The position numbers and the translations under genes are program-made. A DNA stretch of 64,000 nt, taken from assembly GCF_002155695.1 (NCBI RefSeq), contig NZ_MUYJ01000004.1, positions 124,001 to 188,000 on the forward strand, written 5' to 3'. Positions 35,274 to 44,984 of the stretch are shown piece by piece; position 1 is the first letter of the stretch; the number at the start of each line of letters is the position of its first letter. The stretch is from Erythrobacter tepidarius (GTDB taxonomy: Bacteria > Pseudomonadota > Alphaproteobacteria > Sphingomonadales > Sphingomonadaceae). Below the pieces are notes generated by a model. It made no database searches and was not told the origin of the DNA. It saw only the letters and a program-made list of their open reading frames with translations.

Positions 35274-36294
35274 AACCGCGCTGTGTTTCGCCGTCTTGCT
35301 GGCCGCGGCGCCGCTCGCCGCGCAAGGGCAGGACATGCTCGTCATCGCCCACCGCGGTGCAAGCGCCGAGCGGCCCGAGCATACGCTCGCTGCCTATGAG
35401 CTGGCGATCGATCAGGGGGCCGATTTTATCGAGCCCGATCTGGTGGCAACCAGGGACCTGGTGCTGGTGGCACGCCACGAGAACGAGCTTTCGGGTACCA
35501 CCGATGTCGCCACCCGCCCGGAATTCGAGGATCGCCGGCGCGAGAAGACCATCGACGGCCAGCGCGTGGCAGGCTGGTTTGCCGAGGACTTCACCCTCGC
35601 CGAACTGCGCACCCTGCGCGCCAAGGAACGCATCCCCTCGCTGCGCCCGGCCAATGCGCGGTTTGACGGGCTGTATCAGGTGCCGACGCTGGCCGAGATC
35701 GTCAAGCTGGTGCGGGCCAAGGAGGCTGCGACGGGGCGGCGGATCGGGATCTATCCCGAACTCAAGCACCCCACCTTCCTGCTCCAGAACGCCGGGATCG
35801 ACATGGTCGACCTGTTGCTGCGCGACCTGCGCGAGCTTGGCATCACACCGGCCGATCCGGTGTTCATCCAGAGCTTCGAAGTTGGCCCGCTCCAGCGGCT
35901 CGAACAGCGCGGCGGCGGCTTCAGACTGGTGCAGCTGGTCGCACCGCTCGGTGGCCCAGCAGATGAACCCGCGATGCGCTATGCCGAAATGGTGACGCCG
36001 ACCGGGCTTGCGGAAGTGGCGAAATATGCCGATGCGGTGGGCGCGCATATCGCGCTGGTGCTGAACCCTGACGGCACCCCGACTGCGCTGGTGGCCGATG
36101 CCAAGGCGGCGGGACTGGCGGTGCATGCATGGACGGTGCGACCGGAAAACGACTTCCTGCCGCCCAGCCTGCGGACCGGAGACGACCCCAAGGGCCGGGG
36201 CTGCGGAGATGTGGCTTTGGCAGCAATGCTCAAGGCCGCCGGCGTCGCAGGGGTGTTCAGCGACGCCAGGCTCAAAGGCCGAACCTGCCCCTAG
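35266..36294 (+). CDS. glpQ: Glycerophosphodiester phosphodiesterase
   Basis: A 342-residue secreted enzyme hydrolysing glycerophosphodiesters to glycerol-3-phosphate and an alcohol. An N-terminal signal peptide (CFAVLLAAAPLAAQG) precedes IAHRGASAERPEHTLAAYE, with the catalytic-type His/Arg, and ADFIEPDL with the metal-binding acids. A second His follows in ARHENEL. The start overlaps nadR by 8 nt. The end overlaps ubiG by 4 nt (convergent). Confidence 0.93.
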   Translation: MVRTALCFAVLLAAAPLAAQGQDMLVIAHRGASAERPEHTLAAYELAIDQGADFIEPDLVATRDLVLVARHENELSGTTDVATRPEFEDRRREKTIDGQRVAGWFAEDFTLAELRTLRAKERIPSLRPANARFDGLYQVPTLAEIVKLVRAKEAATGRRIGIYPELKHPTFLLQNAGIDMVDLLLRDLRELGITPADPVFIQSFEVGPLQRLEQRGGGFRLVQLVAPLGGPADEPAMRYAEMVTPTGLAEVAKYADAVGAHIALVLNPDGTPTALVADAKAAGLAVHAWTVRPENDFLPPSLRTGDDPKGRGCGDVALAAMLKAAGVAGVFSDARLKGRTCP

Positions 36295-37028
36295 GCGCGC
36301 CGCGCGCTCAGGATGTAATTGAGCGACATATCTTCGGACAGGTGCAGCCGCTTGCCCGGCCGCCAAGCGATACCGCGCCTCGCCGTGACGGTCAGTCCCG
36401 CATCCCTCAGCAAAGCCTCCAATTCTTCGGGGGTGACAAAGTCGTGCCAGCGGTGCGTGCCCCTGGGGACATAGCCCACCGCCTCCGCCGCGCCGACCAG
36501 CAGCACCCGGCTCGCGACCGTGCGGTTGGGGGTGGACATGACGAGCAGCCCGCCCGGCGCAAGCCGTGCTGCGAGATCGCGCAGGAAGGCGGGCTTGTCG
36601 GCGACATGCTCGATCACTTCGAGACAGGTGACCAGATCGAAGGTGCCGATGTCGAGCGACCCCACCTCGCCGGCCATGTAGCGGATATCGAGCCCCACGC
36701 CTTGCGCATGCTGGCTCGCTGCCGCGATATTCTCCGCCGCCGCGTCAACCCCGGTGACATCCGCCCCCAGCCGCGCCAGCGGCTCGCACACCAACCCCGC
36801 CCCGCAGCCGATATCGAGCGCCGCCTTGCCCGCCAGCGGCCTGGCGGCGCGCGCCGCATCGGGCCAATGCGCGTCGATCGCATCGCGCACGAAGGCCAGT
36901 CGAACCGGGTTGACCTGGTGCAGGCTCGCCATCGGGCCTTTGGGGTTCCACCAGTCGCGCGCAAGCTTTGCGAAGAAATCGGCCTCTTCGGGACGGATAG
37001 TTACATTCGAGACGTTTGCGTTTCCCAT
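36291..37028 (-). CDS. ubiG: Ubiquinone O-methyltransferase UbiG
   Basis: A 245-residue SAM methyltransferase that performs both O-methylations in ubiquinone synthesis. The UbiG opening EADFFAKLARDWWNPKGPMASLH is diagnostic, followed by ALDIGCGAGLVCEPLA and CLEVIEHVADKPAF. It is transcribed divergently from lysC with 49 bp between. Confidence 0.95.
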   Translation of the reverse strand: MGNANVSNVTIRPEEADFFAKLARDWWNPKGPMASLHQVNPVRLAFVRDAIDAHWPDAARAARPLAGKAALDIGCGAGLVCEPLARLGADVTGVDAAAENIAAASQHAQGVGLDIRYMAGEVGSLDIGTFDLVTCLEVIEHVADKPAFLRDLAARLAPGGLLVMSTPNRTVASRVLLVGAAEAVGYVPRGTHRWHDFVTPEELEALLRDAGLTVTARRGIAWRPGKRLHLSEDMSLNYILSARRA

Positions 37029-37077
37029 AAAGCGCCCTTAACAGCGCGCGCGAACACTCACCAGCAGGAGCTTGCCC

Positions 37078-38349
37078 TTGGCCCGCATCGTGATGAAATT
37101 CGGCGGCACCTCGATGGCCGGGACGGAGCGCATCCGCCGCGTCGCCAATATCGTGCGCGCGCAGGCCGCGCGCGGCGATCAGGTGGCGGTGGTGGTCAGC
37201 GCCATGGCGGGGGAGACCGACCGGCTCGTGAACTTCTGCCGCGAAGCCAATCCGCTCTATGACCCGGCCGAATATGATGTGGTGGTGGCGAGCGGGGAGC
37301 AAGTCACCAGCGGTTTGCTGGCCCTGACATTGCAAGCCCTGGGCTGCAAGGCGCGCAGCTGGCTCGGCTGGCAATTGCCGATCCGCACTATCGAGGCCCA
37401 CGCCAAGGCCCGCGTCGAATCGATCGAGGCCGAGGCGCTGATCGCTGCAATGGCAGCGGGCGAGATCGCGGTGATCCCAGGCTTTCAGGGGCTTTCCGAG
37501 GACAATCGTGTCACCACGCTGGGGCGCGGGGGTTCGGACACCTCGGCGGTGGCGGTGGCGGCGGCGATCAAGGCGGACCGCTGCGACATCTACACCGATG
37601 TCGACGGCGTCTACACCACCGACCCGCGCATCGTCGCCAAGGCGAAGAAGCAGAAGGCGGTGACTTACGAGGAAATGCTCGAACTCGCCAGCGTCGGGGC
37701 CAAGGTGCTCCAGACCCGCTCTGTCGGCCTTGCCATGAAGGAAAAGGTGCGCGTGCAGGTATTGTCGAGCTTCATCGGCGAAGGCGCCCCGCCTGCCGAT
37801 GATCTGCCCGGGACGATGATCGTCTCGGACGAGGAAATGGACGAATTGGTGGAGAAGGGCCTGATGGAACGCCAGCTTGTGACCGGCATCGCGCATGACA
37901 AGAACGAGGCGAAGGTGATCCTCACCCGCGTGCCCGACCGACCCGGCGCGGTGGCCAACATCTTCGAACCGCTGGCGGCGGCCAGCATCAATGTCGACAT
38001 GATCATCCAGAACGTCGGCCGCGACAAGGGCGAGACCGACGTGACCTTCACCGTCCCCCAGGCCGACCTCGCCCGGGCGCAGGCACTGCTGGAGGACCGC
38101 CGCAGCGAAATCGGCTTCAACCGCATCATCACCGACAGCAAGATCGCCAAGATCAGCGTGGTGGGTGTGGGGATGAAGAGCCACGCGGGGGTCGCCAGCA
38201 CGATGTTCCGCGCGCTGTCCGATCGCGGAATCAACATCCAGGCAATCTCGACCAGCGAGATCAAGATCAGCGTGATGATCGACGAGGACGAGACCGAGCT
38301 CGCGGTGCGGGTGCTGCACACGGCCTACGGGCTTGATGCGGTTGGCTGA
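37078..38349 (+). CDS. lysC: Aspartate kinase
   Basis: A 423-residue kinase making aspartyl phosphate, the first step to Lys, Thr and Met. IVMKFGGTSMAG, GRGGSDTSAVA and TDVDGVYTTDPRI identify the catalytic domain. The C-terminal ~170 residues hold two ACT domains for feedback control. TTG 37078 has AGGAG 7 nt upstream and gives the usual MARIVMKFGG opening; TTG 37072 would be only 1 nt from that site. Confidence 0.95.
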   Translation: MARIVMKFGGTSMAGTERIRRVANIVRAQAARGDQVAVVVSAMAGETDRLVNFCREANPLYDPAEYDVVVASGEQVTSGLLALTLQALGCKARSWLGWQLPIRTIEAHAKARVESIEAEALIAAMAAGEIAVIPGFQGLSEDNRVTTLGRGGSDTSAVAVAAAIKADRCDIYTDVDGVYTTDPRIVAKAKKQKAVTYEEMLELASVGAKVLQTRSVGLAMKEKVRVQVLSSFIGEGAPPADDLPGTMIVSDEEMDELVEKGLMERQLVTGIAHDKNEAKVILTRVPDRPGAVANIFEPLAAASINVDMIIQNVGRDKGETDVTFTVPQADLARAQALLEDRRSEIGFNRIITDSKIAKISVVGVGMKSHAGVASTMFRALSDRGINIQAISTSEIKISVMIDEDETELAVRVLHTAYGLDAVG

Positions 38350-38452
38350 CGGATAGCCCGCCCCACCTCGATTAACCTTGTTCGGTTACCCGGCCTTAAC
38401 CTTTACGGCCGGACTCTGCGGCGCATCCCCTCGCAAGCGGAGTCGCTTCCCC

Positions 38453-39136
38453 ATGGCCATCAAGGCACATCTCGATCAGCCCGCGGCCGGCGACGGACAG
38501 CGCGGCACGCCGCGCCGCGCCTTGCGGCTGGAAACCAGCGGGATGCTGCCCGACGGGCGCGAAGCGAATGTGACGATCCACAATATCTCCACCGCAGGCT
38601 TGCTGATCGAAACCGGCCTCCAACTGGCGCGGGGCGAGATGCTGACGCTCGATCTGCCCCAGGCGGGCGCGGTCGAAGCGGTGGTGGCCTGGCGCAGCGG
38701 GAGGTTGCACGGCTGCGCCTTTGCCACCCCGCTCGGCGCGGGCGCGCTGGCGGCGGCGCAGTTGCAGGGGCTGCCGGTGGGCGAGCTGTCATCCGCAGCA
38801 ACGCCCGTCGCCCGCTCCGGCCAGAGCAGCGGCGGCGAGGCGCTGGGTGTAAGGCTCAACCGCCTGCGCCGCGAAGCCGGCATGACACTGGCCGATGTCG
38901 CGCTGCGGCTCGGCGTGAGCAAGCCAACCGTCTGGGCCTGGGAGAAAGGCAAGGCCCGCCCCCTGCCCGAACGCATAGCGGCGCTTGCCGAAGTGCTCGG
39001 CGCAGCGCCCGAGGAGCTGACCGAGGCAGGCGGCAAGGATGCCGATACCGCCGCGCTGATCGCGGAGTGCCGGAACCGTATCGCCGCGGCCTGCGGCACC
39101 GCGCCCGAGGCGGTGCGGATCATGATCGAACTGTAA
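38453..39136 (+). CDS. PilZ domain-HTH (XRE) fusion protein
   Basis: A 227-residue protein with two domains. Residues of about 15-105 look like a PilZ domain (PRRALRLETSG, an RxxxR-like start, then VTIHNISTAGLLIE, with an (N/D)xSxxG-like motif), which usually binds c-di-GMP. Residues of about 125-190 are a Cro/C1-type helix-turn-helix (GVRLNRLRREAGMTLADVALRLGVSKPTVWAWEKGKARPLP). It could link c-di-GMP to transcription. It lies just before a GGDEF-like gene. Confidence 0.75.
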   Translation: MAIKAHLDQPAAGDGQRGTPRRALRLETSGMLPDGREANVTIHNISTAGLLIETGLQLARGEMLTLDLPQAGAVEAVVAWRSGRLHGCAFATPLGAGALAAAQLQGLPVGELSSAATPVARSGQSSGGEALGVRLNRLRREAGMTLADVALRLGVSKPTVWAWEKGKARPLPERIAALAEVLGAAPEELTEAGGKDADTAALIAECRNRIAAACGTAPEAVRIMIEL

Positions 39137-39361
39137 GAAACAAGGGTTCCCGCCCATAGAAGCGGTTACTTACCGCATCGATTGGCTATAGATCTGCTGT
39201 CCATATTGAAAAATATGGTAAACGAAAGCCGGAGGCGATTCGTTTTTTAGTCTGGTAAGTTTACATAACTAACAATTGAATGAATCCAATACAGGAAAAC
39301 AGGGGTAAATTTTTCCTGAATTGATTATGTTAGTTACCACGTAAGTCTGACTAAGAGCGAT
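39137..39361. promoter_or_regulatory. AT-rich intergenic region with inverted repeat
   Basis: This 225-bp gap is strikingly AT-rich for this genome. It contains a perfect 7-bp inverted repeat CCATATT-GAAA-AATATGG at 39201-39218. It probably holds the promoter of the GGDEF gene, and the repeat may be an operator. Confidence 0.55.
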
Positions 39362-40348
39362 TTGGCGAATCTTTCGTTGGACCGCTGGGGCACTGTCGGT
39401 ATGAAAATTGGTCTGAGTGACGTTGAAGGACGCGTTTTGCATGGCCTGATCGAGGAAGTTTCCGGCGACATTGTGATCAGGATCGACCGGCGCGGGTTCA
39501 TCATCCACGCATCGGGCAACATCGCGGAACTGGGGTTCGATTTCAGCGCGGCTCTGCTGCTCCCCCACATCACCGATCTCGCCCAGCCCGATCACGCCGC
39601 CTCGCTGGGCGAGCATGTCGGCGCGGTGCTCTCGGGCGCGGCGCGGCCGGGGTGGATCGAATTTCCGCTTGCCTCCTTCGGCAGCGCGGATGGCGCCGAG
39701 GCAGCCTCGGCACAAGAGCGGCGCTGGTACGCGATCAGCCTGCGCCCGATGCACGATGCCGCCAATCCGTCCGGGGCGCCGGACGGGGCGTTGTGCCTGA
39801 TGCGCTCGGTCCAGCGGCTGCGGCTGCTGGAAGGCGAACTCTACAACCGGACCGTCACCGATCCGCTCACCGGCCTCGCCAACCGCCAGGCCTTTTGCGC
39901 CAGCCTCAGGCGGCATCTGGCCGGTGGAGGCGGGCAGATCGTCGCAATCTTCGCGGTCGACGGGATGCGCGCGCTGCTGCTGCGCTATGGCCAGCGCACC
40001 GCGGACGAGATTTTGTGGGGCTTTGCCAAGTTTCTCGAGACAATGGCGCTGCCCGGACACGAGGTCGCCCAGCTCGACGGTGAGCGGTTCGGCGTGCTGC
40101 TGCCGGAAATGACCCTGCGCATCGCGCGCGAATGGGCTGAGGATGCGGTGCAGACCTTTGCCGGCCTTGCCGCGCCCGCCCAGACGGCCCACCGCCCCAG
40201 GACCCCGCAACTTTCGGCCAGCGCCGGCCTGGCGCGGGTGGAATGCACCGTCGACTGGACGCTGCGCGAGGCCGAACTGGGCCTCGTCCTGGCGCGCGCC
40301 GGCGGCGGCAAGCAGGTCGCCATCGCCGGGCATCGCCGAGCCGCATAA
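39362..40348 (+). CDS. Degenerate GGDEF domain protein with N-terminal PAS-like domain
   Basis: A protein of up to 328 residues. The first ~150 resemble a PAS domain (IVIRIDRRGFIIHASGNIAELGFD). It continues with TVTDPLTGLANRQAFCASL, the standard opening of GGDEF domains, but the active-site loop reads LDGERFGVLLP in place of GG(D/E)EF. A diguanylate cyclase without that motif is probably inactive and may bind or sense instead. The start is uncertain: TTG 39362 with AAGAG close upstream, or ATG 39401. Confidence 0.75.
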   Translation: MANLSLDRWGTVGMKIGLSDVEGRVLHGLIEEVSGDIVIRIDRRGFIIHASGNIAELGFDFSAALLLPHITDLAQPDHAASLGEHVGAVLSGAARPGWIEFPLASFGSADGAEAASAQERRWYAISLRPMHDAANPSGAPDGALCLMRSVQRLRLLEGELYNRTVTDPLTGLANRQAFCASLRRHLAGGGGQIVAIFAVDGMRALLLRYGQRTADEILWGFAKFLETMALPGHEVAQLDGERFGVLLPEMTLRIAREWAEDAVQTFAGLAAPAQTAHRPRTPQLSASAGLARVECTVDWTLREAELGLVLARAGGGKQVAIAGHRRAA

Positions 40349-40383
40349 CTGGACTCGTGCGGGCGGTGCGCTAAACCGCCGGC

Positions 40384-41568
40384 ATGAGCCACATTGCCAC
40401 CATCCTGCTGCTCGGTTCGGGAGAACTCGGACGCGAATTCGTCATTTCCGCCAAGCGCCTCGGGGCGCGGGTGATCGCCTGCGACAGCTACGACAACGCC
40501 CCGGCGATGCAGGTGGCCGACGCATGCGAGGTTTTCCCGATGCTCGATGGCGCGGCGCTGCGGGCCGCGGCAGAAAGGCACAAGCCCGATCTGATCGTCC
40601 CCGAGATCGAGGCAATCCGCACCGAGATGCTGGCTGACCTCGAAGCGGAAGGCTTCACCATCGTGCCCTCGGCCCGCGCCGCGCAGCTCACCATGAACCG
40701 CGATGCGATCCGCGATCTGGCGGCGGGGGAACTGGGCCTCACGACCTCGCAATACGGCTATGCGACAAGCCTCGCCGAATGCCAGGCCATTGCCGAGCGC
40801 ATCGGCTATCCGCTGGTGATGAAGCCGGTAATGTCCTCCAGTGGCAAGGGGCAGAGCAAGGTCGATGGGCCGGAAGCGCTGGCGGCGGCATGGCAATATG
40901 CCGTCGCCAACATGCGCGGCGATCGGGCGCGGGTGATCTGCGAACAGTTCATCGCCTTCGACTACGAGATAACCCTGCTGACCGTGCGCCACGCGGGCGG
41001 CATCAGCTTCTGCCCGCCGATCGGCCACCGCCAGGAGCGCGGCGACTATCGCGAAAGCTGGCAGCCCGCCGCCATGTCCGCCGCCGCCCTTGCCGCCGCG
41101 CAGGACATGGCCGCCAAGGTTGTCATGGCGCTGCAAGGCGGGGGGCGCGGTTGGGGCCTTTATGGCGTGGAGTTCTTCGTGCGCGGGGATGAGGTTATCT
41201 TTTCCGAACTGTCCCCCCGCCCGCACGATACAGGGATGGTCACGCTGGTCAGCCAGGATCTCACCGAATTCGATCTCCACGCCCGGGCGATCCTCGGCCT
41301 GCCGGTGCCCGACGAGATCGCCGCCCGCCCCGCCGCCTCGGCAGTCATTCTTGCCGACCGGGACAGCGACCGCTTCGCCTTCGAGGGCCTGGCCGAAGCG
41401 CTGGCGCTGGGCGCCACCGATGTGCGCATCTTCGGCAAGCCCGTCACCCGGCCCTGGCGCCGGATGGGCGTGGCGCTGGCGCGCGCGGCCGATGCGCCTG
41501 CCGCGGTGGACCTCGCGAAACAGGCCGCTGCCGCGGTGCGGATTGTCTATTCCCCCGCCAGCGACTAG
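40384..41568 (+). CDS. purT: Formate-dependent GAR transformylase
   Basis: PurT makes formyl-GAR from GAR, formate and ATP. The 394-residue ATP-grasp enzyme shows [20 protein letters not shown], the [12 protein letters not shown] segment, [13 protein letters not shown] and [23 protein letters not shown]. It lies in a three-gene run with a nitronate monooxygenase and purU; PurU supplies formate, so the pair fits together. Confidence 0.95.
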   Translation: MSHIATILLLGSGELGREFVISAKRLGARVIACDSYDNAPAMQVADACEVFPMLDGAALRAAAERHKPDLIVPEIEAIRTEMLADLEAEGFTIVPSARAAQLTMNRDAIRDLAAGELGLTTSQYGYATSLAECQAIAERIGYPLVMKPVMSSSGKGQSKVDGPEALAAAWQYAVANMRGDRARVICEQFIAFDYEITLLTVRHAGGISFCPPIGHRQERGDYRESWQPAAMSAAALAAAQDMAAKVVMALQGGGRGWGLYGVEFFVRGDEVIFSELSPRPHDTGMVTLVSQDLTEFDLHARAILGLPVPDEIAARPAASAVILADRDSDRFAFEGLAEALALGATDVRIFGKPVTRPWRRMGVALARAADAPAAVDLAKQAAAAVRIVYSPASD

Positions 41569-41577
41569 GGCGCGCCC

Positions 41578-42591
41578 ATGACCACCTATCCCAAGACCGC
41601 CGCGCTGATGCAGCGCGGCACCACCTTCCTCGGCTGCGAGACCGCGATCCTGTGCGGGGCGATGAGCTGGGTGTCGGAGCGCAACCTCGTCGCTGCCATC
41701 TCCAACGCGGGCGGCTTCGGCGTGATTGCCTGCGGGGCGATGACGCCTGAGCTGCTCGATGCCGAAATCGCCGCGACCAAGGCGCTCACCGACAAGCCCT
41801 TCGGCGTCAACCTCATCACCATGCACCCCCGCCTGTTCGATCTGATCGACGTGTGTCGCAAGCATGGCGTGACGCACGTGGTGCTGGCAGGCGGCATCCC
41901 GCCCAAGGGCAGCGTCGAGGCGATCAAGGCGGGCGAGAGCGGCATCAAGGTGATCTGCTTTGCCCCCACGCTGGCGCTCGCCAGGAAGCTGCTGCGTTCA
42001 GGCGCCGATGCGCTGGTGATCGAGGGAATGGAGGCGGGCGGGCATATCGGCCCGGTTTCGACCAGCGTGCTGGCGCAGGAAATCCTGCCCGAGCTTGCCG
42101 CCGATCACCTGATCTTCGTCGCCGGCGGCATCGGCCGGGGCGAGGCGATTGCCTTCTACCTCGAAATGGGCGCGGCGGGCGTGCAATTGGGCACGCGCTT
42201 CGCCTGCGCGACCGAGAGCATTGCCCACCCCGAGTTCAAGAAGGCCTTCTTCCGCGCCTCGGCCCGCGAGGCGGTTGCATCCGTCCAGGTCGATCCGCGT
42301 CTGCCGGTGATCCCGGTGCGCGCGCTCAAGAACAAGGGCACGGAGGAATTCATCGCCAAGCAGCGCGAAGTCGCCGCCCTGCTCGATCAGGGTGGGATCG
42401 ACATGGCCGAGGCCCAGCTCCAGATCGAGCATTTCTGGGCCGGCGCCCTGCGCCGCGCGGTGATCGAGGGCGATGTCGAGCACGGCTCGGTCATGGCCGG
42501 CCAGTCGGTCGGCATGGTCACGAAGGAAGAACCCGCCGCCGCCATCGTCGCCGAATTGATGGCGCAATGCGAGGCGGCGCTGACGCGATAG
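41578..42591 (+). CDS. Nitronate monooxygenase-like flavoprotein
   Basis: A 337-residue TIM-barrel flavoprotein of the nitronate monooxygenase/2-nitropropane dioxygenase family. [33 protein letters not shown] (family His) and [26 protein letters not shown] are present. Its true substrate may differ. It is 9 nt after purT and 1 nt before purU. Confidence 0.88.
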   Translation: MTTYPKTAALMQRGTTFLGCETAILCGAMSWVSERNLVAAISNAGGFGVIACGAMTPELLDAEIAATKALTDKPFGVNLITMHPRLFDLIDVCRKHGVTHVVLAGGIPPKGSVEAIKAGESGIKVICFAPTLALARKLLRSGADALVIEGMEAGGHIGPVSTSVLAQEILPELAADHLIFVAGGIGRGEAIAFYLEMGAAGVQLGTRFACATESIAHPEFKKAFFRASAREAVASVQVDPRLPVIPVRALKNKGTEEFIAKQREVAALLDQGGIDMAEAQLQIEHFWAGALRRAVIEGDVEHGSVMAGQSVGMVTKEEPAAAIVAELMAQCEAALTR

Positions 42592-42592
42592 G

Positions 42593-43459
42593 ATGGCCGC
42601 TCCGCTGATCCTCACCCTCGCCTGCGCCGACCGGCCCGGGATCACCGCGCGGGTCACCGGCTTCCTGTTCGAACGCGGCGCGAATATTCTCGACGCGCAG
42701 CAGTTCAATGATCGCTCGGACAACGCGGGCAGCGACCGCTACTTCATGCGCGTGGTGTTCGATCCCGATGGTTCGACCGCCGAGGGCCTGCGCGCTGATT
42801 TCGCCGCGCTGGCAGACCAGTTCGGCATGGTGTGGAAGATGGTGCGCGCGGATCGCCCGCGCCGGACCATCATCATGGTCAGCAAGTTCGACCACTGTCT
42901 TGTCGATCTGCTTTACCGCTGGCGCACCGGCGAACTGGCGATCGCCCCGGTGGCGATCGTCTCCAACCATCCCCGCGAAGCCGCGATCCGGGTGGATATC
43001 GGCGAGATTCCGTTTCACCACATCCCTGTCACCCCCGAGACCAAGCCCGCTGCCGAGGCAAGCTTGCGCGCGCTCGCCGAAGAGACGGACGCGGAGCTGG
43101 TGGTGCTGGCGCGCTACATGCAGGTGTTCTCGGACGAGCAGTCCGCCCATTTCGCCGGGCGGTGCATCAACATCCACCATTCCTTCCTGCCCGGCTTCAA
43201 GGGCGCGCGTCCCTATCATCAGGCCCACGCGCGCGGGGTGAAGATCATTGGCGCGACCGCCCATTTCGTCACCGCCGATCTCGATGAAGGCCCGATCATC
43301 CATCAGGACGTGGAGCGCATCACCCACGCCGATTCGCCTCAAGACCTCGTGCGCAAGGGCCGCGACATCGAGCGCCGGGTGCTTGCCGAAGCGGTGCGGC
43401 TGTTCGTGGAAGAGCGGGTGCTGATGAACGGCAACCGCACGGTGATCTTCAGGGGCTGA
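42593..43459 (+). CDS. purU: Formyltetrahydrofolate deformylase
   Basis: PurU hydrolyses 10-formyl-THF to THF and formate. An N-terminal ACT domain ([24 protein letters not shown]) precedes a formyltransferase-fold domain with the catalytic [19 protein letters not shown] and [15 protein letters not shown]; 288 residues is the usual length. Its 3' end overlaps the convergent LytTR gene by 11 nt. Proximity to purT suggests formate is passed to purine synthesis. Confidence 0.94.
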   Translation: MAAPLILTLACADRPGITARVTGFLFERGANILDAQQFNDRSDNAGSDRYFMRVVFDPDGSTAEGLRADFAALADQFGMVWKMVRADRPRRTIIMVSKFDHCLVDLLYRWRTGELAIAPVAIVSNHPREAAIRVDIGEIPFHHIPVTPETKPAAEASLRALAEETDAELVVLARYMQVFSDEQSAHFAGRCINIHHSFLPGFKGARPYHQAHARGVKIIGATAHFVTADLDEGPIIHQDVERITHADSPQDLVRKGRDIERRVLAEAVRLFVEERVLMNGNRTVIFRG

Positions 43460-44261
43460 TCCAGCCCAGCGCCCGCAAATCTGCAATCCGGCTGCGGCTG
43501 ACCGGGGCGGTGAGACCCCCAGCCAGCACAAGGTGCAGATCGCGGCCTGCGCGGCGCTGGCCCGTCACCGCGCTTGTCGCCACCCACCAGCTGCGATGCA
43601 CCTGCGCGCCGCTGCCCTCGGGCATGAGCGCGGCGGCCTCGGTGAGCGGCATGAGCACCAGTACGCTCTTCGTCTCGGCGATGACGCGGACATAGTGGTC
43701 CTCTGCGCTGAGCGCGAGGATCGCAGGGAAGCCCGGCTCCAAGCGCTGGTGTAGCGCCGAAGCGGCCACCCCGGGGACGGGGGGTGCGGGAGAGGGCGGA
43801 TCGGGCCGCGCCACAGAATCCACCGGCTCGGGCATGGGCGCGGGCTTGGGCGCGTGTTCGGCGCGGGCATAGAGCACGAAGAACAGCGCGAAGAACCCGG
43901 CGGCCACCACCAGCGCCTGCACCCACACCGCGCTGAACTGCGCGCCGAACATCGCGGCCCGACCGCCCACCAGCCCGAGCACACCATAGGCCACCGCCAG
44001 ACCCACAAAGGGCACCGCCAGCGCATGGCCCCAATAGTCGGCAAGCCCCAGCAGCCGCGCCACCGCGATCCCGACCCGCGCGAGCACGAGATAGACCAGC
44101 CATGCCGCCAGAAATCCGGCAAGCCACAGCGCCAGCCGTGCGCCCAGCGCGACCTCGCCAACGGGGATGAAATCGAACACCGCCACCAGCACCGCGATCA
44201 GCGCCACCACGCCGGCCTCGGCCATCAGACGCTCGGCCCCGGATAGTCGCCGCGCGACCAT
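43449..44261 (-). CDS. Membrane-anchored LytTR transcriptional regulator
   Basis: A 270-residue protein. About four membrane helices fill residues 10-130, a Pro-rich linker ([21 protein letters not shown]) follows, and the C-terminal ~100 residues are a LytTR DNA-binding domain ([29 protein letters not shown] ... QVHRSWWV). No histidine kinase or receiver domain is nearby, so it may sense a signal in the membrane directly. Confidence 0.82.
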   Translation of the reverse strand: MVARRLSGAERLMAEAGVVALIAVLVAVFDFIPVGEVALGARLALWLAGFLAAWLVYLVLARVGIAVARLLGLADYWGHALAVPFVGLAVAYGVLGLVGGRAAMFGAQFSAVWVQALVVAAGFFALFFVLYARAEHAPKPAPMPEPVDSVARPDPPSPAPPVPGVAASALHQRLEPGFPAILALSAEDHYVRVIAETKSVLVLMPLTEAAALMPEGSGAQVHRSWWVATSAVTGQRRAGRDLHLVLAGGLTAPVSRSRIADLRALGWISP

Positions 44262-44386
44262 TCACGAAGCCCGGCCGACCATCCGCGCATCGCCGCGACA
44301 GCCCGCGAATGGGGGCCTTGCGGGCAGGCGGAAGGGCTGGCTTTTCATGGCCATTCCTTAAATCGCAAAGGTCCCAGGAGGCAAGC

Positions 44387-44935
44387 ATGAGCCAGCAGAT
44401 GACCCACCCTACCACCGCCCCCACCCGTCCGCCGATCAGCCTTGCGGCAACGGCGGCGATCACCATCGGCATAACCGCCGCGCTGACGGTGGCCTCGATG
44501 CTGTTCGGTGGCTTCGGTTCGGGCAGTCCTGCCATGGCGCAGACCCGCGTCTTGTCGCTGCCGATCATGATCCATCTGGCAAGCGTGGTGCCTGCCTTCC
44601 TGCTCGGGCCGGTGGTGCTGTGGCGGCGCAAGGGCGATGCCACGCACCGGCTGCTGGGGCGGATCTGGGTCTGCCTGATGCTGGTGACCGCGATCAGTTC
44701 GGCCTTCATCCGCACGCCGGGGGCGGGGATTGCCGGGACTGGGTTCAGCTTCATCCACGCCTTCACGATCTGGACGCTGGTGAATGTGCCGCTGGCGGTG
44801 CGCGCGGCCCGGCGCGGGGAGATTGCGCGGCACCGCGGGATGATGACCGGGCTCTATGCCGGGCTGGTGATCGCAGGCGCTTTCTCCTTCCTGCCGGGCC
44901 GGTTGCTGGGCACCTTCGCGTTCGGCGCGCCGTGA
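44387..44935 (+). CDS. DUF2306-like membrane protein
   Basis: A 182-residue, four-helix membrane protein. THRLLGRIWVCLMLVTAISSAFI, GFSFIHAFTIWTLVNVPLAVRAARRGEIARHRG and FSFLPGRLLGTFAF match the DUF2306 pattern with its conserved histidines. AGGAGG lies 7 nt before ATG 44387. Function unknown. It is divergent from the LytTR gene, with which it may be functionally paired. Confidence 0.75.
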   Translation: MSQQMTHPTTAPTRPPISLAATAAITIGITAALTVASMLFGGFGSGSPAMAQTRVLSLPIMIHLASVVPAFLLGPVVLWRRKGDATHRLLGRIWVCLMLVTAISSAFIRTPGAGIAGTGFSFIHAFTIWTLVNVPLAVRAARRGEIARHRGMMTGLYAGLVIAGAFSFLPGRLLGTFAFGAP

Positions 44936-44984
44936 TGCATTTCGGCAGGTGCTCTCCGGCCGCTTTGATGGCATCCTCGCGCCC

